Below, piece after piece: positions 8,216 to 14,249 of a DNA stretch of 14,280 nucleotides (position 1 is the stretch's first letter; each line of letters opens with the position of its first letter). Position numbers and translations under genes: made by a program. The DNA comes from Turicibacter sp. Its GTDB lineage: Bacteria; Bacillota; Bacilli; MOL361; Turicibacteraceae. Below the pieces are notes generated by a model. That model was not told the origin of the DNA, searched no databases, and saw only the letters and a list, made by a program, of their open reading frames with translations. The stretch spans positions 20,013 to 34,292 of the forward strand of contig JAUMTV010000016.1 of NCBI GenBank assembly GCA_030531025.1. Direction: 5' to 3'.

Positions 8216-9331
8216 GTGGGAAAACCTAAAAAGATTACCTTTGTAATTAATAATCTATCAGGTGGTGGAGCAGAGCGTATACTAGTCAATGTATTAAATA
8301 ATATTGACCAGTCAAAAATTCAACCGACATTGTTTTTATTTGAAAAACAAGGAAGTTATTTAAAAGATTTAAATAAAGATATTCCTATTAAATATGCATG
8401 TTCACCTAAAAAAGAGAATGTAGGGAGAGCTGGAAAGCTTAAAAAGTTTTTATTAAGAGGTACAGTTGGAATTCATTCATTAACTAAAGAAATCGAGGAC
8501 CAAGATTTAGTTGTTGCTTTTCTAGAGAAAGGAGTAACTTATCTAACATATGAAGCGTGTCGTCGTGCCAATAAACCATGCTATGCTTGGTTACATAATA
8601 ATATAGAAGATAGTTTTGGTTTAATTCATAAAATTTTATCAAAATTTGTTTATAAACGTGTTGAGCAAGTTTTATGTGTTTCAAATGAGTGTGAACAAAT
8701 TGCTATAAAAGAGTTTCCATTTCTTAAAGAAAGGATAAAAACTATTTATAATCCTATTGATTTAGATGTTATTATTCGAAAAAGTCTAGATTCATGTGAT
8801 TTTGTTTTACCAAAAGGGATAAATATTTTGGCGATTGGTCGCTTAACTGAGCAAAAAGGTTTTGATATTTTAGTAAAATCTTTTAAACGTATATATACTA
8901 GATATGAAGACTTAAATCTTATTATTTTAGGTGAGGGAGAGCAACGTTCAGAATTAGAGCGATTAATTATTGAACAAGAACTTCAAGGGAAAATTTATCT
9001 TCCGGGATTTGTTAACAACCCTTATGCTGTTTTAAAAGAGGCTGATGTTTTTGTTTTATCTTCTCGCTACGAAGGCTTACCAACAGTCCTAATTGAAGCT
9101 TTGACATTAAATAAACAAATTGTCTCTACTAGATGTTCAGGTGCAAGTGAAATATTAGCTGATGGAGTGTATGGTAAATTAGTTGAAATTAATAATGTTG
9201 ATTCTTTAGCTAATGGAATTGAATCGATTTTAAAATCCCCAATTCAAGTAGAAGGGGATGAGCGTGTTCAATTGTTTGATAAACATAAAATTATTAATCA
9301 AATTCAGTCAGCGTTAATTGATCATAAGTAA
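8216..9331 (+). CDS. GT4-family glycosyltransferase (third, more divergent) with GTG start
   Basis: Predicted GT-B glycosyltransferase of 371 residues. It opens with KKITFVINNLSGGGAERILVNVL and has the donor-domain signatures IGRLTEQKGFDIL, LGEGEQR, PGFVNNPYAVLK and the E-x7-E motif in RYEGLPTVLIE (E286 and E294). It resembles the two other GT4 proteins but is clearly further from them than they are from each other. The start is GTG 8216, ten bases after GGAGG (8201-8205). An ATG at 8209 is out of frame and encodes only six residues before TAA 8227-8229. It lies 30 bases downstream of the preceding GT2 gene in the same operon. Confidence 0.91.
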   Translation: MGKPKKITFVINNLSGGGAERILVNVLNNIDQSKIQPTLFLFEKQGSYLKDLNKDIPIKYACSPKKENVGRAGKLKKFLLRGTVGIHSLTKEIEDQDLVVAFLEKGVTYLTYEACRRANKPCYAWLHNNIEDSFGLIHKILSKFVYKRVEQVLCVSNECEQIAIKEFPFLKERIKTIYNPIDLDVIIRKSLDSCDFVLPKGINILAIGRLTEQKGFDILVKSFKRIYTRYEDLNLIILGEGEQRSELERLIIEQELQGKIYLPGFVNNPYAVLKEADVFVLSSRYEGLPTVLIEALTLNKQIVSTRCSGASEILADGVYGKLVEINNVDSLANGIESILKSPIQVEGDERVQLFDKHKIINQIQSALIDHK

Positions 9332-9346
9332 AGAAGAGGAAGAGTT

Positions 9347-10288
9347 ATGACGAAGTTGAGTATAATAGTACCAGTATATAATGTACAAGATTATATTGAA
9401 GAGTGTATTCAATCTCTATTAAAACAGACATTAGATGATTTTGAGATTATAGTTGTAGATGATGGAGCAACTGATGATAGTATAAAGAGAATTTCACATT
9501 TGAAATCGCCTAAATTACGAATTATTCGTCGTGAAAATGGAGGATTATCAGCAGCACGTAATACGGGATTAAAGAATGCTAAAGGAGAATTTATAGCATT
9601 TGTCGATAGTGATGATTATATCATCTTACCTAATGCCTATGAAGAAATGTATAATCTTGCAAAAAAGACTCAAAGTGACGTTGTATATGGAAATGCTTTA
9701 AAGTATTTTTCAGATGAGAATAAATTTCCATTGAATCATCAAATTCAATCTAATTCAAAAGAAGTATTAACCTCTGATGAGTTCTTATTTGAGGTGTTGA
9801 AACACAAGGAAACTTTCGCTCCTGTATGGTTATATCTGTATAAACGCAATCTATTAGTAGAGAATATGTTGATGTTTAAAAAGGGAATTTATCATGAGGA
9901 TGAACAGTTTACGCCACGTGTTTTAACAAAAGCAAATCAAGTTGCAATTTATCATAAAGTATTTTATTTTTATCGACAACGTGTGGGATCAATTGTTAAT
10001 TCGAAATTAAATATTAAGATGGGTTATGATGTTTTACAAACATGTAAAGAGTTGGCACCACAACTAGATTTAATTCAAAATAAACAAATTAGAAAATTAT
10101 ACTTAAATTACTTAGCTGCTTTGTCTATTGAACAAATTTATAAATATAAAATGTATGATATAAGTCAAGAATACAAAAAGTTTATTTTAAGATATTCATC
10201 TGAGATTGGATCAAAGATAAGAGCTATATTAATTAATGCTAATGTTCGATTATATTTAATATTAGAAGAGAAGTTTAGAAGTAGATAA
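9347..10288 (+). CDS. GT2-family glycosyltransferase
   Basis: Predicted inverting GT-A glycosyltransferase of 313 residues. It has LSIIVPVYNVQDYIEEC, VVDDG (36-40), GGLSAARNTGLKNAKGE and the metal-binding FVDSDDY (D87, D89, D90). A downstream YHEDEQFTPRVL holds the ED acceptor/base segment, and FYFYRQRVGSIVN is typical of EpsH/CpsI-like enzymes. AGAGGAAGAG just upstream supports ATG 9347, and the gene starts 15 bases after the preceding stop. It is the last gene of the compact unit from 4743. The next 98 bases before galE contain no clear terminator. Confidence 0.92.
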   Translation: MTKLSIIVPVYNVQDYIEECIQSLLKQTLDDFEIIVVDDGATDDSIKRISHLKSPKLRIIRRENGGLSAARNTGLKNAKGEFIAFVDSDDYIILPNAYEEMYNLAKKTQSDVVYGNALKYFSDENKFPLNHQIQSNSKEVLTSDEFLFEVLKHKETFAPVWLYLYKRNLLVENMLMFKKGIYHEDEQFTPRVLTKANQVAIYHKVFYFYRQRVGSIVNSKLNIKMGYDVLQTCKELAPQLDLIQNKQIRKLYLNYLAALSIEQIYKYKMYDISQEYKKFILRYSSEIGSKIRAILINANVRLYLILEEKFRSR

Positions 10289-10386
10289 TTAATTTATCAA
10301 TTATTTCTGATATTTGTTAAAAGTTATCTAAGGGTTTAAGGAAGCATATGGTTATCAATTAATTATAAGAGTATAAGGAGAAAAAA

Positions 10387-11367
10387 ATGAAAGTTTTAGT
10401 AACAGGTGGAGCAGGGTATATTGGATCTCATGCGGTGTATGCGTTGATTGAACAAGGACATGAAGTTGTTGTTGTTGATAATTTAGTGACAGGACATCGT
10501 CAAGATGTTCATAAAGAGGCGACTTTCTATCATGGAAGTATTGCAGATTATCGTTTTATGACAGAAGTGTTACGTAAAGAAAAGGTAGATGGAGTTATTC
10601 ATTTTGCGGCGTATTCATTAGTTGGTGAAAGTATGACAAATCCTTATAAATATTATGATAATAATATGAGTGGAACGAATGTTTTATTAAAAGCCATGGT
10701 TGATTGTGGTGTGAATAACATTGTTTTCTCATCGACAGCGGCTACTTATGGAGAAGCACAAAATATCCCAATTTTAGAAACAGACCCAACGAATCCAACG
10801 AATGTTTATGGAGAAACTAAGTTAGCGATGGAGCGTATGATTAATTGGTATCATAAAGCTCACTCAAAAAACTATGTATCATTACGTTATTTTAATGTAG
10901 CGGGAGCTCATCCATCAGGATTAATTGGTGAGAAACATGATCCAGAAACTCACCTAATTCCAATTATTTTACAAGTTGCCTCAGGTCGTCGCGAAGCAAT
11001 TAATGTTTTCGGAAATGATTATGATACAGCAGATGGAACATGTATTCGTGATTACATTCACGTTTGTGATTTAGCAGAAGCTCATATTCTAGCGATGCAA
11101 TATTTGGTAAATGGTGGAGATAGTACCATTTGTAACTTAGGAAATGGAGAAGGATTCAGTGTTCTTGAAATGATTGAAGCAGCACGTGAAGTAACAAATC
11201 ATCCAATTCCAGCTGTGATTTCACCACGTCGTGCAGGAGATCCAGCGAAGCTAATTGCTTCAAGTAAAAAAGCACAAGAAATCTTAGGATGGAAGCCAAA
11301 ACATCCAGAAGTTAAAGATATGATTGCAAGTGCATGGGCAGTTGAAAAACAAAAAATGAATAAATAA
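10387..11367 (+). CDS. galE: UDP-glucose 4-epimerase
   Basis: Interconverts UDP-glucose and UDP-galactose (some members also the N-acetyl forms) in the cytosol, here most likely to supply UDP-galactose to the glycosyltransferases upstream. It is a short-chain dehydrogenase-type enzyme with the NAD-binding GGAGYIGSH (7-15), FSSTAATYGE containing the catalytic Ser/Thr, and the YxxxK pair in VYGETKLAMERM. Later come SLRYFNVAGAHPSGLIGE, the GalE signature GTCIRDYIHVCDLAEAH, and GDPAKLIASS. The 326 residues match bacterial GalE. AAGGAG at 10375-10380 is six bases before ATG. Its codons are noticeably richer in G/C than those of the glycosyltransferase genes, suggesting a conserved core gene at the edge of a more variable locus. 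Confidence 0.97.
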   Translation: MKVLVTGGAGYIGSHAVYALIEQGHEVVVVDNLVTGHRQDVHKEATFYHGSIADYRFMTEVLRKEKVDGVIHFAAYSLVGESMTNPYKYYDNNMSGTNVLLKAMVDCGVNNIVFSSTAATYGEAQNIPILETDPTNPTNVYGETKLAMERMINWYHKAHSKNYVSLRYFNVAGAHPSGLIGEKHDPETHLIPIILQVASGRREAINVFGNDYDTADGTCIRDYIHVCDLAEAHILAMQYLVNGGDSTICNLGNGEGFSVLEMIEAAREVTNHPIPAVISPRRAGDPAKLIASSKKAQEILGWKPKHPEVKDMIASAWAVEKQKMNK

Positions 11368-11390
11368 TTAAAACCAAAAAATACTGTTTT

Positions 11391-11473
11391 CTTAGAAAGT
11401 AATATAAATTTATTTATTTGACCACCATCTTTTAGAGATACTTAAGTTAACAAAGATTAGGAGGTCAATTTTT
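11391..11473 (+). mobile_element. Decayed IS66 left end (relic) after galE
   Basis: The stretch aligns with the left end of the complete element at 11588. It shares GTAATATAAA (11399-11408), then TTGACCACC (11418-11426), CAAAG (11451-11455) and GGAGGTCAA (11460-11468) with similar spacing. The terminal GTAAGCAC has decayed (CTTAGAAA, about half matching). No tnpA start or coding sequence follows, so only the leader remains. It lies between the galE stop and the terminator at 11493. Confidence 0.7.
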
Positions 11474-11492
11474 TTAGGAACTTTGGTACTAT

Positions 11493-11545
11493 AAAACTTG
11501 TAGAGAAATACTTTAATTAAAAGTGTTTATTCTACAAGTTTTTTT
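11493..11545 (+). terminator. Rho-independent terminator downstream of galE
   Basis: A perfect 12-bp stem, AAAACTTGTAGA (11493-11504) with TCTACAAGTTTT (11531-11542), continues into a T run to 11545. A short internal pairing (ACTTT with AAAGT) extends the structure. It probably ends the galE transcript and shields the IS elements from read-through. Confidence 0.88.
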
Positions 11546-11563
11546 CATGATAATAGGGTGATT

Positions 11564-11587
11564 GTAAGCACGTAATATAAACATGTC
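11564..11587 (+). mobile_element. Left tip of an older IS66 element (target of the nested insertion)
   Basis: Twenty-four bases starting GTAAGCACG repeat the left tip of the complete element that follows, differing at one base. The next nine bases of this older end (TATTATGAC) are found at 13926-13934, beyond the inserted element. Joined, the 33 bases match the first 33 of the complete element at all but two positions. The rest of this older element is not in the window. Confidence 0.8.
11580..11587. repeat. Left 8-bp target-site duplication
   Basis: AACATGTC directly precedes the left end of the complete IS66 element and is repeated exactly at 13918-13925. Eight bases is the duplication length known for the IS66 family. 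Confidence 0.92.
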
Positions 11588-11609
11588 GTAAGCACGTAAT
11601 ATAAACGTG
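11588..11609 (+). repeat. IS66 left terminal inverted repeat
   Basis: Begins GTAAGCACG, the GTAAGC start typical of IS66-family ends, and pairs imperfectly with 13896-13917. Confidence 0.85.
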
Positions 11610-11615
11610 TCTATT

Positions 11616-11665
11616 TTGACCTCCAACTTTGGCTATACTGTAGCTATCAAAGAAAAGGAGGTCAA
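11616..11665 (+). promoter_or_regulatory. Leader hairpin masking the tnpA ribosome-binding site
   Basis: TTGACCTCC (11616-11624) is an exact complement of GGAGGTCAA (11657-11665), which contains the tnpA Shine-Dalgarno. Inside, CTTTG (11627-11631) pairs with CAAAG (11648-11652) and GCTA (11632-11635) with TAGC (11641-11644), giving a stacked long hairpin. A transcript entering from outside would carry both arms and hide the ribosome site. A -10-like TATACT (11634-11639) lies between the arms; if used, its transcript would lack the 5' arm and be translatable. The pairing is visible in sequence; the regulatory role is inferred. Confidence 0.65.
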
Positions 11666-11671
11666 TTTTCT

Positions 11672-11866
11672 ATGAAAGAAAAGCCTATGATAATTCCAGT
11701 TGCATTGAGTGACTCTAATTTAAAGTCTCACTCAGGATCTGCGACTAATAAGGATATACCTACTTGTCAGTTTAAAATTAAAGATGCTGAAGTGCTGTTT
11801 TACAATGGCGTTGATAAACATATCTTACATGCCGTTTTAGCGGAGATGTCAAAGTATGCTCGTTAA
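11672..11866 (+). CDS. tnpA: IS66 small accessory protein (TnpA position)
   Basis: A 64-residue protein at the place of TnpA in IS66 elements. Such proteins are reported as accessory factors needed with TnpB for full transposition. It is shorter than classical TnpA, and I see no complete helix-turn-helix. The conserved part is the C-terminal half, KDAEVLFYNGVDKHILHAV then LAEMSKYAR, shared strongly with the copy at 14018-14203 (QDAEVTFYSGVEKYVLHAV). The N-terminal half varies. GGAGG at 11657-11661 lies ten bases before ATG and forms one arm of the leader hairpin. The stop overlaps the tnpB start by eleven bases. Confidence 0.8.
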   Translation: MKEKPMIIPVALSDSNLKSHSGSATNKDIPTCQFKIKDAEVLFYNGVDKHILHAVLAEMSKYAR

Positions 11867-12212
11867 TTTTACAGAAGTTCAAAACATCTTCATTGTTTGC
11901 GGTCACACCGATATGCGTTGTGGAATTGATGGCTTAGCGAATTTAGTTTCAGATAAATATAATCTAGACTTATTTCACGATGCCATCTTCTTGTTTTGTG
12001 GAAGAAAAAAAGATCGCTACAAAGCTTTATACTGGGATCGTGACGGATTTATGTTATTTTATAAACGAATTGAGAACGGTAATCTACAATGGCCAAAAGA
12101 TCAAGATGAGGTTAAGAAATTAACGTCCCAGGAATTACGCTGGTTATTAGAAGGTCTCTCTATTCAACAACCTAAAGCCATCAAACCAGCTAAAACTGGT
12201 GACCTATATTAA
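11856..12212 (+). CDS. tnpB: IS66 family protein TnpB (Orf2)
   Basis: A 118-residue IS66 Orf2-like protein, intact and of normal length. Family features are CGHTDMRCGIDGLANLV near residue 15, the FLFCGRKKDRYKALYWDRDGFMLFYKR core (about 46-72), and FQWP-like LQWP followed by LRWLLEGL. TnpB is required alongside the transposase but has no known catalytic activity. It starts inside the end of tnpA (ATG 11856, stop of tnpA at 11866), with CGGAG at 11841-11845 as ribosome site, so translation is probably coupled. Its stop codon lies in the 5' arm of the hairpin at 12211-12252. Confidence 0.93.
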   Translation: MLVNFTEVQNIFIVCGHTDMRCGIDGLANLVSDKYNLDLFHDAIFLFCGRKKDRYKALYWDRDGFMLFYKRIENGNLQWPKDQDEVKKLTSQELRWLLEGLSIQQPKAIKPAKTGDLY

Positions 12213-12252
12213 TAGAAATAAGGGATTTTCGACAAAATCCCTTATTTCTATT
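12211..12252 (+). repeat. Perfect 19-bp inverted repeat between tnpB and tnpC
   Basis: AATAGAAATAAGGGATTTT (12211-12229) and its exact complement (12234-12252) enclose the loop CGAC. The T tract after it is short (the arm ends TATT, followed by TTC), so termination may be partial or bidirectional. It would lower tnpC expression relative to tnpA-tnpB. Confidence 0.8.
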
Positions 12253-12318
12253 TTCATCTGTTGTGAGATTAGGTATACTAGGGTTAATACATAGATATTT
12301 TGAAAGTAGGCGACTTGG

Positions 12319-13823
12319 ATGACAGAACTTGAACAACACTTAATGGAACAAAATAAGGCACTTCTAGAACAAGTTCGCCAATTAACTGAACAAATTCAGT
12401 ATCTAAATAAAAAGCTATTTGGATCTTCGAGTGAAAAGACTAAAGTAGCCGAAGGCCAAATTTCATTATTTGATCCACATGATTTTTTGAAGAGACAGAG
12501 ACAACTGAAGACCAAACCGTCGAAGAAATCACGTATCGACGTAAAAAACAAAAAGGAAGAAAAGCAGAATTAATCAAGGACTTACCCATTGAGGAAGTTC
12601 ATTGCCAATTACATGGGGAAGACTGCCGATGTATGAATTGTGGAAATGAAATGAAACAAATGGGGAAAAGGATCATTCGTGACGAAGTCTGTTTCGTTCC
12701 AGCCCGATTATATAAAAAGCGTTACATTGCTTATACTTATGCTTGTGATTGTCATGACGAATCCATTGAAGCTAAACCGATTCGTTGTGCCGAAACACCA
12801 AAAGCTCCGATTCAAAGAAGCTTTGCCGGAGCCAGTGTTTTAGCTGAAGTTTTTCATTCCCTAGCAGTGGAGGATTAGATTGTATTCGACAATCGCCAGG
12901 TATCAGAATGGGCACGCTATGGATTGAGTGTGAGTGATAAAACCCTCTCTAATTGGATTATTATCGCTAGTCACGATTGGTTACGCCCAATTTATGATTT
13001 ACTTAGAAAAGAGTTGGTGCTAAATCAAATCTTACATGCGGATGAAACACCGTATCAAATTTTAAATCGAGCGGATGGAAAACCAGCCACTTCTCAGGCA
13101 AGATTTTGGTTATTTCGGACCATAAAAAATACCGAACATCCCATTACTTATTACCACGCTGACTTAACACGTGAACGTGCGGTGGCAACCACCATCTTAG
13201 AAAGGTTTAAAGGCCATCTTCACTGTGATGGTTATTCGGGATATAAAAATATCCTGAACGTTTCATTAGTTGGGTGTTGGGCCCATGTCAGAAGAAAGTT
13301 TTTCGAGATACCAGGAACTAATGGTCAAGCGAAAAAAGCAGTGAACTACTGCGATCAAATCTTTAGTTTTGAAAAGACCGTTAAAGATTTATCTCCTGTG
13401 GAACGTCAAAAACAGCGCCAGCTGATTATCAAACCAGTCATCGAAGAATTTTTCGAATGGCTCGAATCCTTCTATGTGATGAAAGGGAAACTTCAAACAG
13501 CCGTTACGTATGCCTTAAATCAGAAGAGAGAACTTTTACGTTTTTTAGAAGACGGAAATCTTGAAGCCTCGAATAATCTAGCTGAACAAGCGATTCGCCC
13601 CATCGCGATTGGTCGTAAAAACTACCTCTTTTCAACCAGTATGAAGGGAGCTACTGCTAATGCGATGGCATACACGATCATTGAGACAGCCAAAGCAAAC
13701 AGTCTAAATCCGTCTAAATATTTGAATTATCTTTTTGAAAAACTACCTAATACGGACTTCGTACGAAATCCAGGCGTATTGGTGGACTTTTTGCCATGGG
13801 CAAAAAACATTCAAGAGATTTGA
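12319..13823 (+). pseudogene. tnpC: IS66 transposase TnpC, broken by a frameshift and an in-frame stop
   Basis: DDE transposase, about 500 residues if repaired. Frame one (12319 to about 12488) encodes the N-terminal leucine-rich coiled coil ending KKLFGSSSEK and GQISLFD. A -1 shift at six T (12483-12488) restores the family frame EETETTEDQ, EEITYRRKKQKGRK and the CxxC zinc-finger segment CRCMNCG. That frame meets TAG at 12876-12878 in a garbled stretch (FHSLAVED-stop-IVFDNRQ) where relatives have a PLYRQ-type motif, then continues unbroken through RQVSEWARYGL, HADETPY, HCDGYSGY and NNLAEQAIRPIAIGRKNYLFS to TGA at 13821-13823. The catalytic D, D and E are therefore present. With two lesions it should give no full-length enzyme. 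Confidence 0.88.
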
Positions 13824-13840
13824 CAGTAACAATATAAAAT

Positions 13841-13890
13841 AATAGCTACCAATACTGTATTTATAGTTTACAGAATTGGTAGCTATTTTT
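13841..13890 (+). terminator. Rho-independent terminator inside the IS66 right end
   Basis: A 13-bp stem, AATAGCTACCAAT (13841-13853) with ATTGGTAGCTATT (13875-13887), runs into TTTTT (13886-13890). It follows tnpC and would stop element transcripts before the right terminal repeat. Confidence 0.88.
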
Positions 13891-13895
13891 GTACC

Positions 13896-13917
13896 CGTGT
13901 TATTATTCCGTGCTTAC
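13896..13917 (-). repeat. IS66 right terminal inverted repeat
   Basis: Ends CCGTGCTTAC; the complement begins GTAAGCACGG and matches the left terminal repeat at about 17 of 22 positions. Confidence 0.85.
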
Positions 13918-13925
13918 AACATGTC
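13918..13925. repeat. Right 8-bp target-site duplication
   Basis: AACATGTC follows the right end of the complete IS66 element directly and is identical to 11580-11587. Confidence 0.92.
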
Positions 13926-13934
13926 TATTATGAC
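13926..13934 (+). mobile_element. Displaced piece of the older IS66 left end
   Basis: TATTATGAC continues the older end at 11564-11587 once the complete element and one duplication copy are removed. Its last eight bases, ATTATGAC, directly precede another IS66 left end and are the candidate target duplication of that third element. The matching copy would lie beyond the window. Confidence 0.65.
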
Positions 13935-13962
13935 GTAAGCGAGTAATATAAACATGTCTAGT

Positions 13963-14013
13963 ATGACCTCCAACTTTGAGCTAAACTTGAGTTATCAAAG
14001 AAAAGGAGGTCAT
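13963..14013 (+). promoter_or_regulatory. Leader hairpin of the third IS66 element
   Basis: ATGACCTCC (13963-13971) pairs exactly with GGAGGTCAT (14005-14013), and CTTTG (13974-13978) with CAAAG (13996-14000). AGCT (13979-13982) pairs with AGTT (13990-13993), with one G-U pair. Compared with 11616-11665, the outermost pair changes from T-A to A-T on both sides, a compensatory change supporting a selected RNA structure. Confidence 0.65.
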
Positions 14014-14017
14014 TTTT

Positions 14018-14203
14018 ATGATCAAGGAAAATCCAATGATTGTTCCAATTAAATTGAATGAATCTTCAGATCATCAATTAGCTACTTCCGAAAGAGTCGC
14101 TTGTCAGTTAAGAATTCAGGATGCCGAAGTGACGTTCTATAGTGGTGTTGAGAAATATGTTCTACACGCTGTATTAGCGGAGATGTCTAAACATGCTCGT
14201 TAA
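14018..14203 (+). CDS. tnpA: IS66 small accessory protein (TnpA position) of the third element
   Basis: A 61-residue homologue of the protein at 11672-11866. The C-terminal half is well conserved (QDAEVTFYSGVEKYVLHAV, LAEMSKHAR); the N-terminal half shares only the ENPMIVPIKL-like beginning. GGAGG at 14005-14009 is eight bases before ATG and forms the hairpin arm. It is complete, but its partner genes are missing, so it is probably non-functional for transposition on its own. Confidence 0.75.
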   Translation: MIKENPMIVPIKLNESSDHQLATSERVACQLRIQDAEVTFYSGVEKYVLHAVLAEMSKHAR

Positions 14204-14249
14204 TTTCTCGAATGTTCAAAACAGGTGTATATTGCAAGTGAAAAGTTAA
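14193..14249 (+). pseudogene. tnpB: Truncated tnpB fragment of the third element
   Basis: ATG 14193 overlaps the end of the small gene just as in the complete element. It encodes MLVNFSNVQN, matching MLVNFTEVQN of the intact TnpB. From 14223 the sequence is unrelated and the frame ends at TAA 14247-14249 after RCILQVKS. Only the first ten of about 118 residues are IS66 sequence. Confidence 0.8.

Larger units (their letters stand above)
11588..13917 (+). mobile_element. Complete IS66-family insertion sequence (2330 bp)
   Basis: The ends are imperfect inverted repeats: 11588 onward starts GTAAGCACGTAATA, and the complement of the right end (13917 backward) starts GTAAGCACGGAATA. About 17 of 22 bases match. 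A perfect AACATGTC duplication flanks it. It carries, in order, a small tnpA-position gene, tnpB, a long hairpin, a disrupted tnpC and a terminator, the standard IS66 arrangement. The exact duplication fixes its boundaries and suggests a fairly recent insertion, even though its transposase frame is broken. Confidence 0.93.
13935..14222 (+). mobile_element. Third IS66 element, left part only, truncated in tnpB
   Basis: Begins GTAAGCGAGTAATATAAAC and follows the complete element's left end through the leader hairpin, the tnpA-position gene and the first ten codons of tnpB. After GTTCAAAAC (ending 14222) it departs abruptly from the tnpB sequence seen at 11856. It is a diverged relative of the complete copy, not a duplicate, since the small proteins differ at about half their residues. 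Confidence 0.82.

Noticed and set aside
11564..11611. Simple 24-bp tandem duplication at the IS left end
   Set aside because: The matching AACATGTC at the right end and continuation of the first copy at 13926-13934 show it is a nested insertion instead.
12489..12920. Separate zinc-finger protein between two transposase pieces
   Set aside because: The frame is the same as the catalytic part and its content (RRKKQKGRK, CxxC) is the normal middle of TnpC, so it is a broken single gene.
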